DNA of 64,000 nucleotides. It comes from Enterococcus diestrammenae. Lineage in GTDB: Bacteria > Bacillota > Bacilli > Lactobacillales > Enterococcaceae. The notes under the pieces were generated by a model, which saw nothing but the letters and a program-made list of their open reading frames with translations, was not told the origin of the DNA and ran no database searches. Within the stretch, counting starts at the first letter, position 1, and every line of letters starts with the position of its first letter. Position numbers and translations under genes: made by a program. This document shows positions 44,793 to 55,240 of this stretch, piece by piece. The stretch covers positions 1 to 64,000 of the forward strand of contig NZ_MAEI01000008.1 in the NCBI RefSeq assembly GCF_009933255.1, in the 5' to 3' direction.

Positions 44793-45108
44793 TGGCTTTC
44801 CTCCTACTTTTCTACGTCAAACTAGCCATCGCTCATTGACGCAGTCTGTGTCGACAAGCGTATCAAAATCACGAAAACACAACCTGTCGAACGCAATCCT
44901 CGAAAGCTGATTCCAGCTTTAATCTGCACTCGTGTATTCTAACATATCTCGAAAGCAAGCTAAATATCTTTCGCAAACTTTTAAGCAAACGTCCCCACCT
45001 AACCTTGCAAAAAAGCCAAAGTAATCATACTTTGGCTTTCAAGCGTTTCGGCATAAGCCGTATCAGTCACTTCGTTTGCGAAAAATCAGCTTTCAAGCAA
45101 GCGAAAGA
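44793..45108. other. Spacer between dnaK and dnaJ
   Basis: 316 bases with no gene. It holds the dnaK terminator and a short dyad (AAAGCTG 44903-44909, CAGCTTT 44914-44920). A possible minus-strand extended -10 (TGTTAGAAT near 44936-44944) could start a dnaJ transcript. Confidence 0.4.
45012..45039 (-). terminator. Terminator downstream of dnaK
   Basis: AAAGCCAAAGTA (45012-45023) pairs perfectly with TACTTTGGCTTT (45028-45039); on the minus strand the stem is followed by TTTTTT. Confidence 0.8.
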
Positions 45109-46989
<1,881 letters not shown>

Positions 46990-47006
46990 TTACGTGAACA
47001 ACTTGT

Positions 47007-47567
47007 TTATTGGGCTACGATGACCATAGCTGGTCGCAAAACGCGGTCATGGAGTTTGTAACCTTTTTGAAAGACTTCTACGATGGTATCTGCAGGCAGT
47101 TCCTCAGAAGCAGGGACTGTTTGCACACCATGATGAACATTTGGATCATAGGCGGTGCCTTTTGCTGCAGGAATCTCTTCAATTCCTTCTTCCTTCAAGG
47201 CGTTTAACAGGCTTTCCAGCACCATTTCCACACCTTTTTTCAAACTTGCTCCTTGATCATCAGTGACTTCAGTCGCTAATGCTCGCTCTAAGTTATCAAT
47301 GGAAGAGAGCAATTTTTTTGCTAAATCTTGGGAACGGTATTTTTGTAGCATTTCCCGCTCGCTACGATTGCGCTTAGTAATGTTGGCGATCTCTGCTTGC
47401 GCCCGCAAGTATTGATCTTCCAACGCAGCTTTCTCAGCTGTTACTTTTTCCAGTTCTGACAATTCATCGCTTACCTCAGCAGACTCAGTCGCTTCGGCAT
47501 TTTCGCCAGCAACTAAATCTTCTAGTTCTTCAACTTCCGCCTTGAACTCTTGGTCTTTTTTGGACAC
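47007..47567 (-). CDS. grpE: Nucleotide exchange factor GrpE
   Basis: 186 residues from GTG 47565-47567 ([16 protein letters not shown]) with AAGGGAAG upstream; a GTG at 47601-47603 would overlap hrcA. Acidic N-terminus, long coiled coil (about 45-100, [20 protein letters not shown]), and the C-terminal beta-wing ([19 protein letters not shown], then [11 protein letters not shown]). Releases ADP from DnaK and acts as a thermosensor. Confidence 0.95.
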   Translation of the reverse strand: MSKKDQEFKAEVEELEDLVAGENAEATESAEVSDELSELEKVTAEKAALEDQYLRAQAEIANITKRNRSEREMLQKYRSQDLAKKLLSSIDNLERALATEVTDDQGASLKKGVEMVLESLLNALKEEGIEEIPAAKGTAYDPNVHHGVQTVPASEELPADTIVEVFQKGYKLHDRVLRPAMVIVAQ

Positions 47568-47593
47568 ATCATGACTTCCCTTCTTTAGTTTCC

Positions 47594-48643
47594 TTAACTC
47601 CACTCGCTACTATTGTCCAGCGAACGATAGTAATCCGCCAGTTTTGACGCTAATTCGTGGCGAAAAGCATCAATCAAACCGAACATCTTCGAATAGGGCA
47701 TGCTGGTAGGACCTAGCAATGCAATGGTTCCTTGACCGTGGCCGTCGATTTCGTAGGTTGCTTGGATCAAGCTCATATTTTGAAAGAGCTGACTGCCCAG
47801 TTCATTGCCAATCCGAATCTGAATTCCACGATCCTGTGGCACTAGCAATTGACTCAGTTTTTCTGAATCTTTCATCAACGTATACATCGTTTTGAAATGA
47901 TCCACATCTTGAGCTCCCTCAAAATCAAGCATATTCATCCGACCACCGACATAGACCTTCGATTCGAAAGCTTGTCCCAACATGGTATCAAACAAGGATA
48001 AGATGCCTTCTGTGGTTTGAAAATACTTATGGAGAATCATTGGGATTTCCGTTCGCAACCGATTATAGACAGTGACTAGCGGTTCTCCCACTAACCGATC
48101 ATTGATGATTCGGACCATCTTCTCCAAATCTTCCCCGCTGATGGCGGCCGGAATGGTAAAGACTTGGCTTTCCACATTTCCTTTATCCGTCACAATCAAG
48201 GCGATGACTTGGCGATTATTCAATGGTACAATCCGAAAACCGGTCAATTTTCGGTCTTTGACATCCGGACCTAAAGACAGAGCCGTATAGCTGGTCAACT
48301 GAGAAAGAATCGTGGCAGACTGTTGGATAATTTCATTGATTTCATGAAACTCCCCACCAAAAGATTGGCGGATCGTCTGCATCTCCTTTTTAGCGACTCG
48401 ACTCGGCTGCAACAGATGGTCCACATAGTAACGGTATCCCTCAATCGAAGGAACACGTCCAGAAGAAGAATGGGTTTTTTGAAGGAGCCCTAACTCTTCT
48501 AAGGCCTTCATCTCATTTCTGATCGTCGCCGAACTGGCATCGATTCCTTCTTCCATTAGTTTTTTTGAACCAACCGGCTGTCCGGTCTGTGTGTAATGCT
48601 GGATGATGAGACGTAGAATATCTTGTTGCCGATTTGTCAACAT
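47594..48643 (-). CDS. hrcA: Heat-inducible repressor HrcA
   Basis: 349 residues from ATG 48641-48643 ([20 protein letters not shown]) with GAGAGGTGATAGAA upstream; GTG at 48650-48652 is possible but closer to the site. N-terminal winged helix ([36 protein letters not shown]) and GAF-like core. HrcA binds CIRCE and needs GroEL for activity. First gene of the dnaK operon and autoregulated by the two CIRCE elements before it. Confidence 0.97.
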   Translation of the reverse strand: MLTNRQQDILRLIIQHYTQTGQPVGSKKLMEEGIDASSATIRNEMKALEELGLLQKTHSSSGRVPSIEGYRYYVDHLLQPSRVAKKEMQTIRQSFGGEFHEINEIIQQSATILSQLTSYTALSLGPDVKDRKLTGFRIVPLNNRQVIALIVTDKGNVESQVFTIPAAISGEDLEKMVRIINDRLVGEPLVTVYNRLRTEIPMILHKYFQTTEGILSLFDTMLGQAFESKVYVGGRMNMLDFEGAQDVDHFKTMYTLMKDSEKLSQLLVPQDRGIQIRIGNELGSQLFQNMSLIQATYEIDGHGQGTIALLGPTSMPYSKMFGLIDAFRHELASKLADYYRSLDNSSEWS

Positions 48644-48658
48644 TTCTATCACCTCTCA

Positions 48659-48685
48659 TTAGCACTCATTAGCTCTAAGTGCTAA
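48659..48685. promoter_or_regulatory. CIRCE element, proximal copy
   Basis: TTAGCACTC-N9-AAGTGCTAA, one mismatch to the perfect inverted repeat. It lies between the promoter -10 and hrcA. Confidence 0.95.
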
Positions 48686-48695
48686 CACGATTATA

Positions 48696-48723
48696 AATAT
48701 ACCACATTTACTTGAGATGTCAA
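48696..48723 (-). promoter_or_regulatory. hrcA operon promoter
   Basis: On the minus strand TTGACA (48718-48723) and TATATT (48696-48701) are 16 bases apart, between the two CIRCE elements. Confidence 0.85.
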
Positions 48724-48740
48724 GAATTTTACATCAAAAA

Positions 48741-48767
48741 TTAGCACTCGCGATTGCCGAGTGCTAA
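48741..48767. promoter_or_regulatory. CIRCE element, distal copy (perfect)
   Basis: TTAGCACTC-N9-GAGTGCTAA without mismatch, 18 bases upstream of the -35. Two CIRCE copies allow a tighter or looped HrcA complex. Confidence 0.95.
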
Positions 48768-48910
48768 TTCAAAATCGTACTGAAAAAGATTGATAGATCA
48801 AGCTTTTTAGCTGATTGCTAGCCATGACCGAGTTATCTGAGTCAGCGTCTTCAAAGAATATTCACGCTTTTTTCTAGTTTTGCTAGCTTTTTGATTGTTG
48901 TTCACGATAA

Positions 48911-48953
48911 TAAAAAGCCGCCACTGGGATAGCTTCCCCAATAGCGACTTTCC
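48911..48953 (-). terminator. Terminator downstream of hemW
   Basis: On the minus strand AAGTCGCTATTGGG pairs imperfectly with CCCAGTGGCGGCTT, followed by TTTTTATTAT. Confidence 0.75.
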
Positions 48954-48955
48954 TG

Positions 48956-50113
48956 TCATTCATCTAATAAAAACTTTTCAAAAATATCGTTCCCAATCAA
49001 TAACCCTTGTGCCGTCAAACGAACACTGCCATTTTCCACCACTAAATGGCCAGCCTTTGCTTCTGTCGACAGGACATCCCCATAAACCGATTCCAGAGAA
49101 CATTGAAATTTTTCCTGGAAGCGTTGGAAGGAAACTCCTTCTTTTAAACGCAAGCCCAAAAACATTTCTTCCTCCATTTGATTTTCGCGAGTTAAGACTT
49201 CATTTTCCATCACTGGCAAAATACCTTGACGTAACGGTTTTAAATAATGTTGAATGGGCCCATAATTTTTGTAACGTCGGTTCCCCAGATACCCACTCGC
49301 TCCAGCGCCAAAGCCAAAATAGTGTTGGTTGTGCCAATAGACGGTATTGTGCTTGGATTCATGTCCTGGCAACGCAAAATTACTGACTTCGTATTGCTTT
49401 CGTCCAGCTTTTTCCATCGCCTTGATCGTCTCTTCAAACATTTGACCTTCTTCTTCTTGATCTGGTAACTCCAAACGTCCCTGTCGTACCCAATTCATGA
49501 ACATGGTTTTATTTTCTAAAATCAAGGAATACAAAGAGTAATGGGGCAAATCCAGGTCAAGAGCTCGCTTCAGTGTGTCACGGAAACTAGCCAAACTCTG
49601 GCCAGGCAAGGCGTATATTAAATCGATGGACACATTACGAAAATCAGCTTTTTCCAAAAAAGCCATCGTTTGATAGACATCATCTGCCGTATGTTTACGA
49701 CCAATCTTCTTTAAGAGGCGATCATCAAAAGTCTGTACCCCCATGGACAGGCGATCCACACCATAGTTTTGCATGACCTTCAGTTTGTCCACCGTCAAAT
49801 CACCAGGATTCGCTTCTACCGTAAATTCTTCCACTGTCTTCATGGGAAAGCGTTGGACAATCCCTCCCAGTAAACGATCTAGCTGTTGAGCAGTCAGTGC
49901 AGTTGGTGTGCCCCCACCGACGTATAGTGTCGGCGCTTGGTCGATGGGCGTTTGGGCCAACTGTAAGTCCATCTCTCTTAACAGTAGCTCAAGATATTCA
50001 TCCACTGGTTGGCCTTCAAGAAAGACTTTATTGAAGTCACAGTAGTAACAGATATGTTCACAAAAAGGAATGTGAATGTAGGCTGAAATTGCCTGTGAGT
50101 CACTTTGAATCAT
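48956..50113 (-). CDS. hemW: HemW-like radical SAM heme chaperone
   Basis: 385 residues. Radical SAM cluster IPFCEHICYYCDFNK near residue 18 (CxxxCxxC), GGGTPTAL near 65, and the C-terminal HemN-type domain. It was often annotated as oxygen-independent coproporphyrinogen oxidase, but the single-Cys arrangement and length fit HemW, which inserts heme. Start ATG 50113 has GGAGG nine bases upstream; ATG 50122 is possible. Immediately upstream of the dnaK operon's 5' region but independently transcribed. Confidence 0.88.
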   Translation of the reverse strand: MIQSDSQAISAYIHIPFCEHICYYCDFNKVFLEGQPVDEYLELLLREMDLQLAQTPIDQAPTLYVGGGTPTALTAQQLDRLLGGIVQRFPMKTVEEFTVEANPGDLTVDKLKVMQNYGVDRLSMGVQTFDDRLLKKIGRKHTADDVYQTMAFLEKADFRNVSIDLIYALPGQSLASFRDTLKRALDLDLPHYSLYSLILENKTMFMNWVRQGRLELPDQEEEGQMFEETIKAMEKAGRKQYEVSNFALPGHESKHNTVYWHNQHYFGFGAGASGYLGNRRYKNYGPIQHYLKPLRQGILPVMENEVLTRENQMEEEMFLGLRLKEGVSFQRFQEKFQCSLESVYGDVLSTEAKAGHLVVENGSVRLTAQGLLIGNDIFEKFLLDE

Positions 50114-50334
50114 CCACTTCATCCTCCATTTCCTTCAGATTCGCTGTTCAGTCTAGCATTTTCTCAGCAGAAACACAACGATTCGAAAAAATACCATTGT
50201 ATCGGTCCTGTGAAAATCAGGGTGCTCTAACTTGACGGAATATTCTCGAATTGTCAAATGAAAGTCGTCCTGGTGTAAAAAACAGTTGTAGCTCTAGTTA
50301 ACACTGAGTAAAAATCCCTCAGAGAGACTAACTA

Positions 50335-50387
50335 AAAAGCAAACGCAAAAACTGCAACCTATTGGCTACGGCTTTTGCGATTGCTTT
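50335..50387 (-). terminator. Terminator of truB-ribF
   Basis: AAAGCAAACGCAAAAAC (from 50335) pairs with GCTTTTGCGATTGCTTT (to 50387), a few mismatches. On the minus strand TTTTTAG follows. Confidence 0.75.
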
Positions 50388-50398
50388 GATTTCAGATA

Positions 50399-51334
50399 TT
50401 AGGCAAAATAACGCCGAGTTGTTTCAGCATCTGCTTCAAGTTGTTTAATCAAAGCCTGTGCTCCATCGAATTTTACTTGCTCACGAATTAGATGTAGCCA
50501 GCGGACACTGACTTGCTCGCCATAAATATCTTGGTGAAAATCTAAAATATTGATTTCCATGGTCAGTTGACCTCCTGCACCGAAAGTATCGTTGTGACCA
50601 ATCGAACCCATAGCCGGGTAAACGTGACCCCCGACTAAAAACTCACAGACGTAGACCCCTTCCATCGGCAAGCGTGCATAATGACTAAACTTGATATTAG
50701 CCGTTGGATACCCTAGCTCTCGTCCCCGAGCTTCCCCATGGACTACGACACCATCGATACTATAAGGATAGCCCAGCAATTGATTGGCCTCCTCCATATC
50801 GCCAGCTTCGAGTAATTTGCGAATGCGGGAAGAACTAATTTTTTCCCCTTCATCCGTTTCTTTGGCCACGGTCACCACTTCAAAACGGCCCTTCGCATAA
50901 CCTGGCAAATGAGCGACATCAGCGATCTCTTTCGGACCATAGGTGTAGTCAAAGCCGGAAACCGCTACTTTTGCGTGCAGGCCGACGATGTATTGGTCGA
51001 CAAAAGCTTGAGGACTTAAATGCGCAAAATCCGAAGTAAAAGCGACTTCATAAAGATAATCCACTTTTAGCCAATCCATTAGCCGTTCTTTTTGTGGAAG
51101 ACTGGTGAGGTACTTTAACTCTTCTTGACCCATCTTTTTAAAAACGACAGAAGGATGATGATTAAACGTCATCACCGCCAAATCTAATCCTAATTCATCA
51201 GCTTTTTGACGCCCAGTATTGATGACTTTTTGATGGCCCCGATGTACCCCATCAAAAAAACCTAATACTAACACAACATCCTTTTGTGGAATTTGTTGCA
51301 AATCATAAGGATGACGAATCTTAATAATTTCCAT
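50399..51334 (-). CDS. ribF: Bifunctional riboflavin kinase/FAD synthetase
   Basis: 311 residues. Adenylyltransferase domain with LGFFDGVHRGHQKVI near residue 26 and kinase domain with LGYPTANIKFS near 205. Makes FMN then FAD. Its start lies 14 bases inside the truB 3' end, with GGAACC before ATG, so it is coupled to truB. Confidence 0.95.
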   Translation of the reverse strand: MEIIKIRHPYDLQQIPQKDVVLVLGFFDGVHRGHQKVINTGRQKADELGLDLAVMTFNHHPSVVFKKMGQEELKYLTSLPQKERLMDWLKVDYLYEVAFTSDFAHLSPQAFVDQYIVGLHAKVAVSGFDYTYGPKEIADVAHLPGYAKGRFEVVTVAKETDEGEKISSSRIRKLLEAGDMEEANQLLGYPYSIDGVVVHGEARGRELGYPTANIKFSHYARLPMEGVYVCEFLVGGHVYPAMGSIGHNDTFGAGGQLTMEINILDFHQDIYGEQVSVRWLHLIREQVKFDGAQALIKQLEADAETTRRYFA

Positions 51335-52265
51335 TTTTTGGTTCCAACTCCGTTCGTAAAACCTTTAAAGGCTTCATACCATCTTTTTCTTTACTATTTG
51401 CTTGATAAAGACTAACTGCTTGCCCTTGATAATAAACAGCTACGGGCTGAAGCGGCAGCTGCGACAAACCAAGTTCTTGATAAGACATTCGGCTACCGTT
51501 TTTTACCCGTTGCCATGTTCTTTCATCAATGGTAACGCTGGAAAAATCTTTCAAAGCAGCTTCCACTGGCAATAAAATCTCTGCCATTTTTCCGGTCTCA
51601 AAAGCTTCCGCTACCTGAACCAAAGTAACCGCTTGTTCTTTGGTAAAACCACCACTTGCCAGGCGTGTCAAATCGGTCATGCAAGCTGCGACACCTAGGG
51701 ACGCTCCAGTATCTACTGCCAGCGTCCGGACATAGGTACCTTTCCCACAAACGACACGAAACCGCCAAGATTGAGTTTGCTCCTGTTGGCTCCAAATCGG
51801 TTCACTCGTCCGCTGAAATGCCGTAATGCTCACCTGGCGTTTCGGACGTTCAACGCTTTCGCCAGCACGGGCATATTCATAAAGCTTACGCCCCCTGACC
51901 TTCACTGCCGAATACATCGGTGGAACCTGGGTAATTTCGCCAACAAAATCCGCCATCGCCCCATCGATTTCTGCAATGGTAAACGGCCGCGTCAAGGGTG
52001 TCTCAGCTATGACCTCCCCGTAACAGTCTTCGGTGGCGGTGGCATAGCCCAAGGTAATTTCTCCCTCGTAAACCTTGCCATTATCTTGTAAAAACTCAAT
52101 CACTTTAGTCCCTTTTCCAAGACAAATTGGCAAAACACCATCGACCTCAGGATCTAAGGTACCTCCATGACCGATTTTTTTCATATGTAAAATTTTTCGT
52201 AATTTAAAAACACAGTCATGACTGGTCATGCCTCGTTCCTTCCACAAAGCTAAGATGCCATCCAT
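51321..52265 (-). CDS. truB: tRNA pseudouridine(55) synthase TruB
   Basis: 314 residues from ATG 52263-52265 (MDGILALWKERGMTS) with GGTGGCGCAG upstream; the frame is open further without a site. Catalytic Asp in KIGHGGTLDPEVDGVLPI near residue 38, conserved YEGEITLGYATATEDCYGEV near 70. Modifies U55 in the tRNA T-loop. Co-transcribed with ribF, a common pairing in Firmicutes. Confidence 0.95.
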   Translation of the reverse strand: MDGILALWKERGMTSHDCVFKLRKILHMKKIGHGGTLDPEVDGVLPICLGKGTKVIEFLQDNGKVYEGEITLGYATATEDCYGEVIAETPLTRPFTIAEIDGAMADFVGEITQVPPMYSAVKVRGRKLYEYARAGESVERPKRQVSITAFQRTSEPIWSQQEQTQSWRFRVVCGKGTYVRTLAVDTGASLGVAACMTDLTRLASGGFTKEQAVTLVQVAEAFETGKMAEILLPVEAALKDFSSVTIDERTWQRVKNGSRMSYQELGLSQLPLQPVAVYYQGQAVSLYQANSKEKDGMKPLKVLRTELEPKNGNY

Positions 52266-52292
52266 CTGCGCCACCGTCCTTTCAACCTTGTT

Positions 52293-52301
52293 ATTATAGC
52301 A
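52293..52301 (-). promoter_or_regulatory. truB-ribF promoter -10 (TGCTATAAT)
   Basis: Extended -10 on the minus strand 28 bases upstream of truB. -35 unclear. Confidence 0.55.
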
Positions 52302-52393
52302 GAAATTCCTGAGAGAAACCCAGATTTCTGTCCTTTTTCCACCAGAGGTTAAGATTTTGGCAAAATCATCTAGCAAACAGAATCAAAGTTAAT

Positions 52394-52420
52394 CCTGCTC
52401 CATTCCAGCAGGTTTTTTTT
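52394..52420 (+). terminator. Orphan rightward terminator
   Basis: CCTGCT (52394-52399) and AGCAGG (52407-52412) followed by eight T on the plus strand. All genes nearby run leftward, so there is no obvious transcript for it. Confidence 0.5.
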
Positions 52421-52441
52421 GAAAAGTCCGCTGACTAAAAT

Positions 52442-52470
52442 AAAAAAAGCTGCAACCGAAGTCACAGCTT
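52442..52470 (-). terminator. Terminator of the yqeG-to-methyltransferase operon
   Basis: On the minus strand AAGCTGTGAC-TTCG-GTTGCAGCTT is a 10-bp stem with two G-U pairs and a TTCG tetraloop, then TTTTTATTTT. Confidence 0.85.
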
Positions 52471-52478
52471 CCCCCACG

Positions 52479-53225
52479 CTATTTATGACAGACAAAAAAC
52501 CAGCGCCGGCTTTTTTCATTAGGTTCGCTATCAATAAAATCCGCATAGCTTTCCACTGAAGAGAAACCAGCATTTTCTAACATGCGCAGATAAACTTCCT
52601 GAGGATAAGTTCGTTCTTGATGAAGCTCGTCTTTGCGTAAAAAGTGTTCGGGAGCCTCTCCGGCAGCCACCTCGTCTTCTGCTACAAAAAAGGTCAGAAA
52701 ATGTTGGATAGTGTCTGGTTCATCCTGATAAGATTCCCACAAAAAAGCAAAATCATCCGTTTGATAGTGGTAACTATACTCTGGAAAGACTTCATTGACT
52801 TGGTATTGAGAATGCACATCGAAAATGAAGACACCATCTTCTGCCAAAATCTGATAAACTTCATCAAAGACTTGTTGGACATGAAGGGCATCTTCCATGT
52901 AACAAATGGAATCAGAGAAGCAAGTCACTGCCTCAAACTCACCAATCCCTACCAGATCCAACATATCTCCTTCTAGAAACTGGATTTCAGCCCCAGCTTC
53001 ATAGGCACGATCACTAGCAATCATCAGCATTTCTTCAGATAAATCTAGCGCGGTCACCTCATAGCCTTCCTTAGCAAAAGCGACTGCTAAGGCGCCAGTC
53101 CCACAAGCTAGCTCCAAGACTTGTTTTTTTGTTCCCAGATGCCGTTTAGAAAAAGCCAACCATTTGTCATAAAGGCTTGTGTCCATCACTTCATCATAGA
53201 CAAAAGCAAATGTTTCGTAGGCCAT
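52479..53225 (-). CDS. Class I SAM-dependent methyltransferase (YqeM-like)
   Basis: 248 residues. SAM-binding LELACGTGALAVAFAKEG near residue 38, then ALDLSEEMLMIASDRA and FLEGDMLDL. Matches the YqeM protein that follows rsfS in many Firmicutes. Substrate unknown. Starts one base after the rsfS stop; last gene of the operon. Confidence 0.85.
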   Translation of the reverse strand: MAYETFAFVYDEVMDTSLYDKWLAFSKRHLGTKKQVLELACGTGALAVAFAKEGYEVTALDLSEEMLMIASDRAYEAGAEIQFLEGDMLDLVGIGEFEAVTCFSDSICYMEDALHVQQVFDEVYQILAEDGVFIFDVHSQYQVNEVFPEYSYHYQTDDFAFLWESYQDEPDTIQHFLTFFVAEDEVAAGEAPEHFLRKDELHQERTYPQEVYLRMLENAGFSSVESYADFIDSEPNEKSRRWFFVCHK

Positions 53226-53226
53226 C

Positions 53227-53583
53227 TTAGTCCACGACCCAAGCCGTCAAATCTACCAATGGCGCATCTGACCACAATTTTTCTAAATTGTAAAAAGCCC
53301 GCTCACTATTGGAAAAGACATGAACGATTACCTCATTTAAATCGATTAAGACCCATTTTGCGCCATCTTTGCCTTCAATTCGTTTGACTTCGACGCCCGC
53401 AGCTTCTTCTTTATCAACGATTTCCTCAATGATAGCATTGATTTGACGCTCACTATTAGCTGAGCAGATCACAAAGTAATCCGCCAACAGCGAAATTTCC
53501 CGCACATCCAAGGCGATTAAATCTTCTGCATGTTTACTGTCAGCTGCTTCTACGGCAACTTCCAAAATTGTTTGACTATCTAT
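53227..53583 (-). CDS. rsfS: Ribosomal silencing factor RsfS, probable AUA start
   Basis: 118 residues if translation starts at ATA 53581-53583. From there the protein reads (M)DSQTILEVAVEAADSKHAED, aligning with the usual RsfS N-terminus. AAGGAG lies 11 bases upstream, after an in-frame TGA. The first standard start, TTG 53563-53565, is 29 bases from that site and would remove six residues of the first helix. The core is typical: SLLADYFVICSANSERQ, then AKWVLIDLNEVIVHVF. RsfS binds L14 and blocks subunit joining in stationary phase. Confidence 0.85.
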   Translation of the reverse strand: MDSQTILEVAVEAADSKHAEDLIALDVREISLLADYFVICSANSERQINAIIEEIVDKEEAAGVEVKRIEGKDGAKWVLIDLNEVIVHVFSNSERAFYNLEKLWSDAPLVDLTAWVVD

Positions 53584-53611
53584 TTTAGGTCACACTCCTT
53601 AAATTTTTCTC

Positions 53612-54196
53612 TTATTTTTTCGCTACCCAGCGATTATAAGTTTCAATAGATTTGGGATAAATTGGTTGTTCTTGTTCTAACAAATGAAGCAAAGTATGTT
53701 TTGCCTCATAGGCGACAGCATCGTCTAGATTGAGGAAGGCAATCTCCCGTGCTTCTTGGACACCAGGGAAAGAACGGCCGGGTTCGATATAATCTGCGAC
53801 ATAAATGATTTTGTCTAACAAAGTCATTTCCGCTGCTCCGGTAGTATGGAGGCGAATCGCTTGTAAGATTTCTTCATCTTCAATGCCTAACTCCCGTTGA
53901 ACAAAATTTGCTCCCACAATACCATGCCAGATAGCATTATTCCAATTTAACAAATCTAAATCGAAGTTTTCCCGCCGAATCACCATTTGGAACTCTTCTT
54001 TGGGCCGTTCCTTCGCATAATCATGCGTCAAAGCAGCGATGGACGCTTTTTCTGGAGCAGCGCCATACTTCTCCGCTAAAGCAACAGCGGTTTCTTCCAC
54101 GCCTAATACATGTTTGAAGCGTTTGGTACTCATCTGCATCTGTACTTTTTGCATCAACGCTTCCCGGTCTAATGCGGAATAATTGTTAGCCTTCAT
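53612..54196 (-). CDS. yqeK: YqeK, HD-domain Ap4A hydrolase
   Basis: 194 residues from ATG 54194-54196 (MKANNYSALDREALM) with AAAAGGGG upstream, just inside the end of nadD. Metal residues of the HD domain: RFKHVLGVEETAVALA (first His), ALTHDYAKERP (HD), IWHGIVGANFV (His), HTTGAAEMTLLDKIIYVADY (Asp). YqeK proteins hydrolyse diadenosine tetraphosphate. Conserved partner of nadD and rsfS. Confidence 0.92.
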   Translation of the reverse strand: MKANNYSALDREALMQKVQMQMSTKRFKHVLGVEETAVALAEKYGAAPEKASIAALTHDYAKERPKEEFQMVIRRENFDLDLLNWNNAIWHGIVGANFVQRELGIEDEEILQAIRLHTTGAAEMTLLDKIIYVADYIEPGRSFPGVQEAREIAFLNLDDAVAYEAKHTLLHLLEQEQPIYPKSIETYNRWVAKK

Positions 54197-54827
54197 CCAG
54201 ATACAACCCCTTTTCCATGATGTATTCCCGGACGGCTTCCGGTACATAATAACGGACAGAACAGCCTTGCGCGACTTTTTTCCGAATCATAGTAGAACTT
54301 AAATCCATCGAAGGAACATCGACCCAAATAAGCGGATAGGTAGAGGTTACGGGATAACCCGGCCGCCGCACGCCGACAAACTGCACCAGTTGCATCAATT
54401 CATCGATTTTATACCATTTCGGTAAATAGGCCACCATGTCACCGCCAATGATAAAATAATAGTCCACATCCGGATTTTTTTCTTTCAATTCTTTGATGGT
54501 ATCATAGCTATAACTTTTGCCTTGACGTTGTAGTTCACAAGTCTCAATCCCCAATAAAGGGTTATCTGCCACCGCACGTTCCAACATGGCCAAACGATCC
54601 TTGGCAGCAATCGTTTTTTTCTGATCCACATGAGGGGGTAAAAACTCCGGCATCAAAAGCACGCTTTCTAAGCCCAGAGCCCGGCCAACTTGATCGGCAA
54701 TTAACAAATGAGTCGTATGCACAGGGTTGAAGTTCCCCCCTAGCAGACCAACTTGCCGACGACAATTGGCTTGGGTAAGTGGTTTTGCCGTCAAGGTTTG
54801 CACGCCATGATTTACTTTTCCTTCCAC
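54186..54827 (-). CDS. nadD: Nicotinate-nucleotide adenylyltransferase
   Basis: 213 residues from GTG 54825-54827 with GAGGTGAAAAAA upstream. LLGGNFNPVHTTHLLIAD near residue 27 is the nucleotidyltransferase (T/H)xGH loop, and SSTMIRKK near 185 is the second ATP-binding motif. Joins nicotinate mononucleotide and ATP in NAD synthesis. The 3' end overlaps yqeK by eleven bases. Confidence 0.94.
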   Translation of the reverse strand: MEGKVNHGVQTLTAKPLTQANCRRQVGLLGGNFNPVHTTHLLIADQVGRALGLESVLLMPEFLPPHVDQKKTIAAKDRLAMLERAVADNPLLGIETCELQRQGKSYSYDTIKELKEKNPDVDYYFIIGGDMVAYLPKWYKIDELMQLVQFVGVRRPGYPVTSTYPLIWVDVPSMDLSSTMIRKKVAQGCSVRYYVPEAVREYIMEKGLYLDEG

Positions 54828-54875
54828 TTTTTTCACCTCAATCAATAATAGGTCCCAGAAGTCTGATTTAAATCC

Positions 54876-55187
54876 CTAAATTCCTTTGACTTCATTTGAA
54901 ATTTTTTGATATTTTTCTTGGGAAGATGGTTTAAAGACCACCAACACCCGACCGATAATTTGCACTACTTGGCAATTGATTTGTTGCTCCAAAACAGCTG
55001 CCACTTCTTCTGCGACTTCATCAGTATTTTGCAGTAGGCTCACCTTAATCAGCTCCCGCTTTTCCAAGGCCTCTGCCACCTGCTTGATCATTTCCGCATT
55101 TAGGCCACCTTTGCCCACTTGAAAAATAGGGTGCAAATGATGGGCTTGACTGCGCAAAAAACGTTTTTGTTTTCCTCGTAATTCCAT
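54876..55187 (-). CDS. yhbY: YhbY, CRM-domain RNA-binding protein
   Basis: 103 residues forming one CRM domain: LRGKQKRFLRSQAHHLHPIF, then QVGKGGLNAEMIKQVAEAL, then ELIKVSLLQN. Associates with pre-50S ribosomes. Between yqeH and nadD, as in most Firmicutes. AAGAGGAATAGC precedes ATG. Confidence 0.94.
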   Translation of the reverse strand: MELRGKQKRFLRSQAHHLHPIFQVGKGGLNAEMIKQVAEALEKRELIKVSLLQNTDEVAEEVAAVLEQQINCQVVQIIGRVLVVFKPSSQEKYQKISNEVKGI

Positions 55188-55240
55188 GCTATTCCTCTTT
55201 TCTATCCTTTGTCTAGTGATTTGCTAGACCCTGCCTTATT

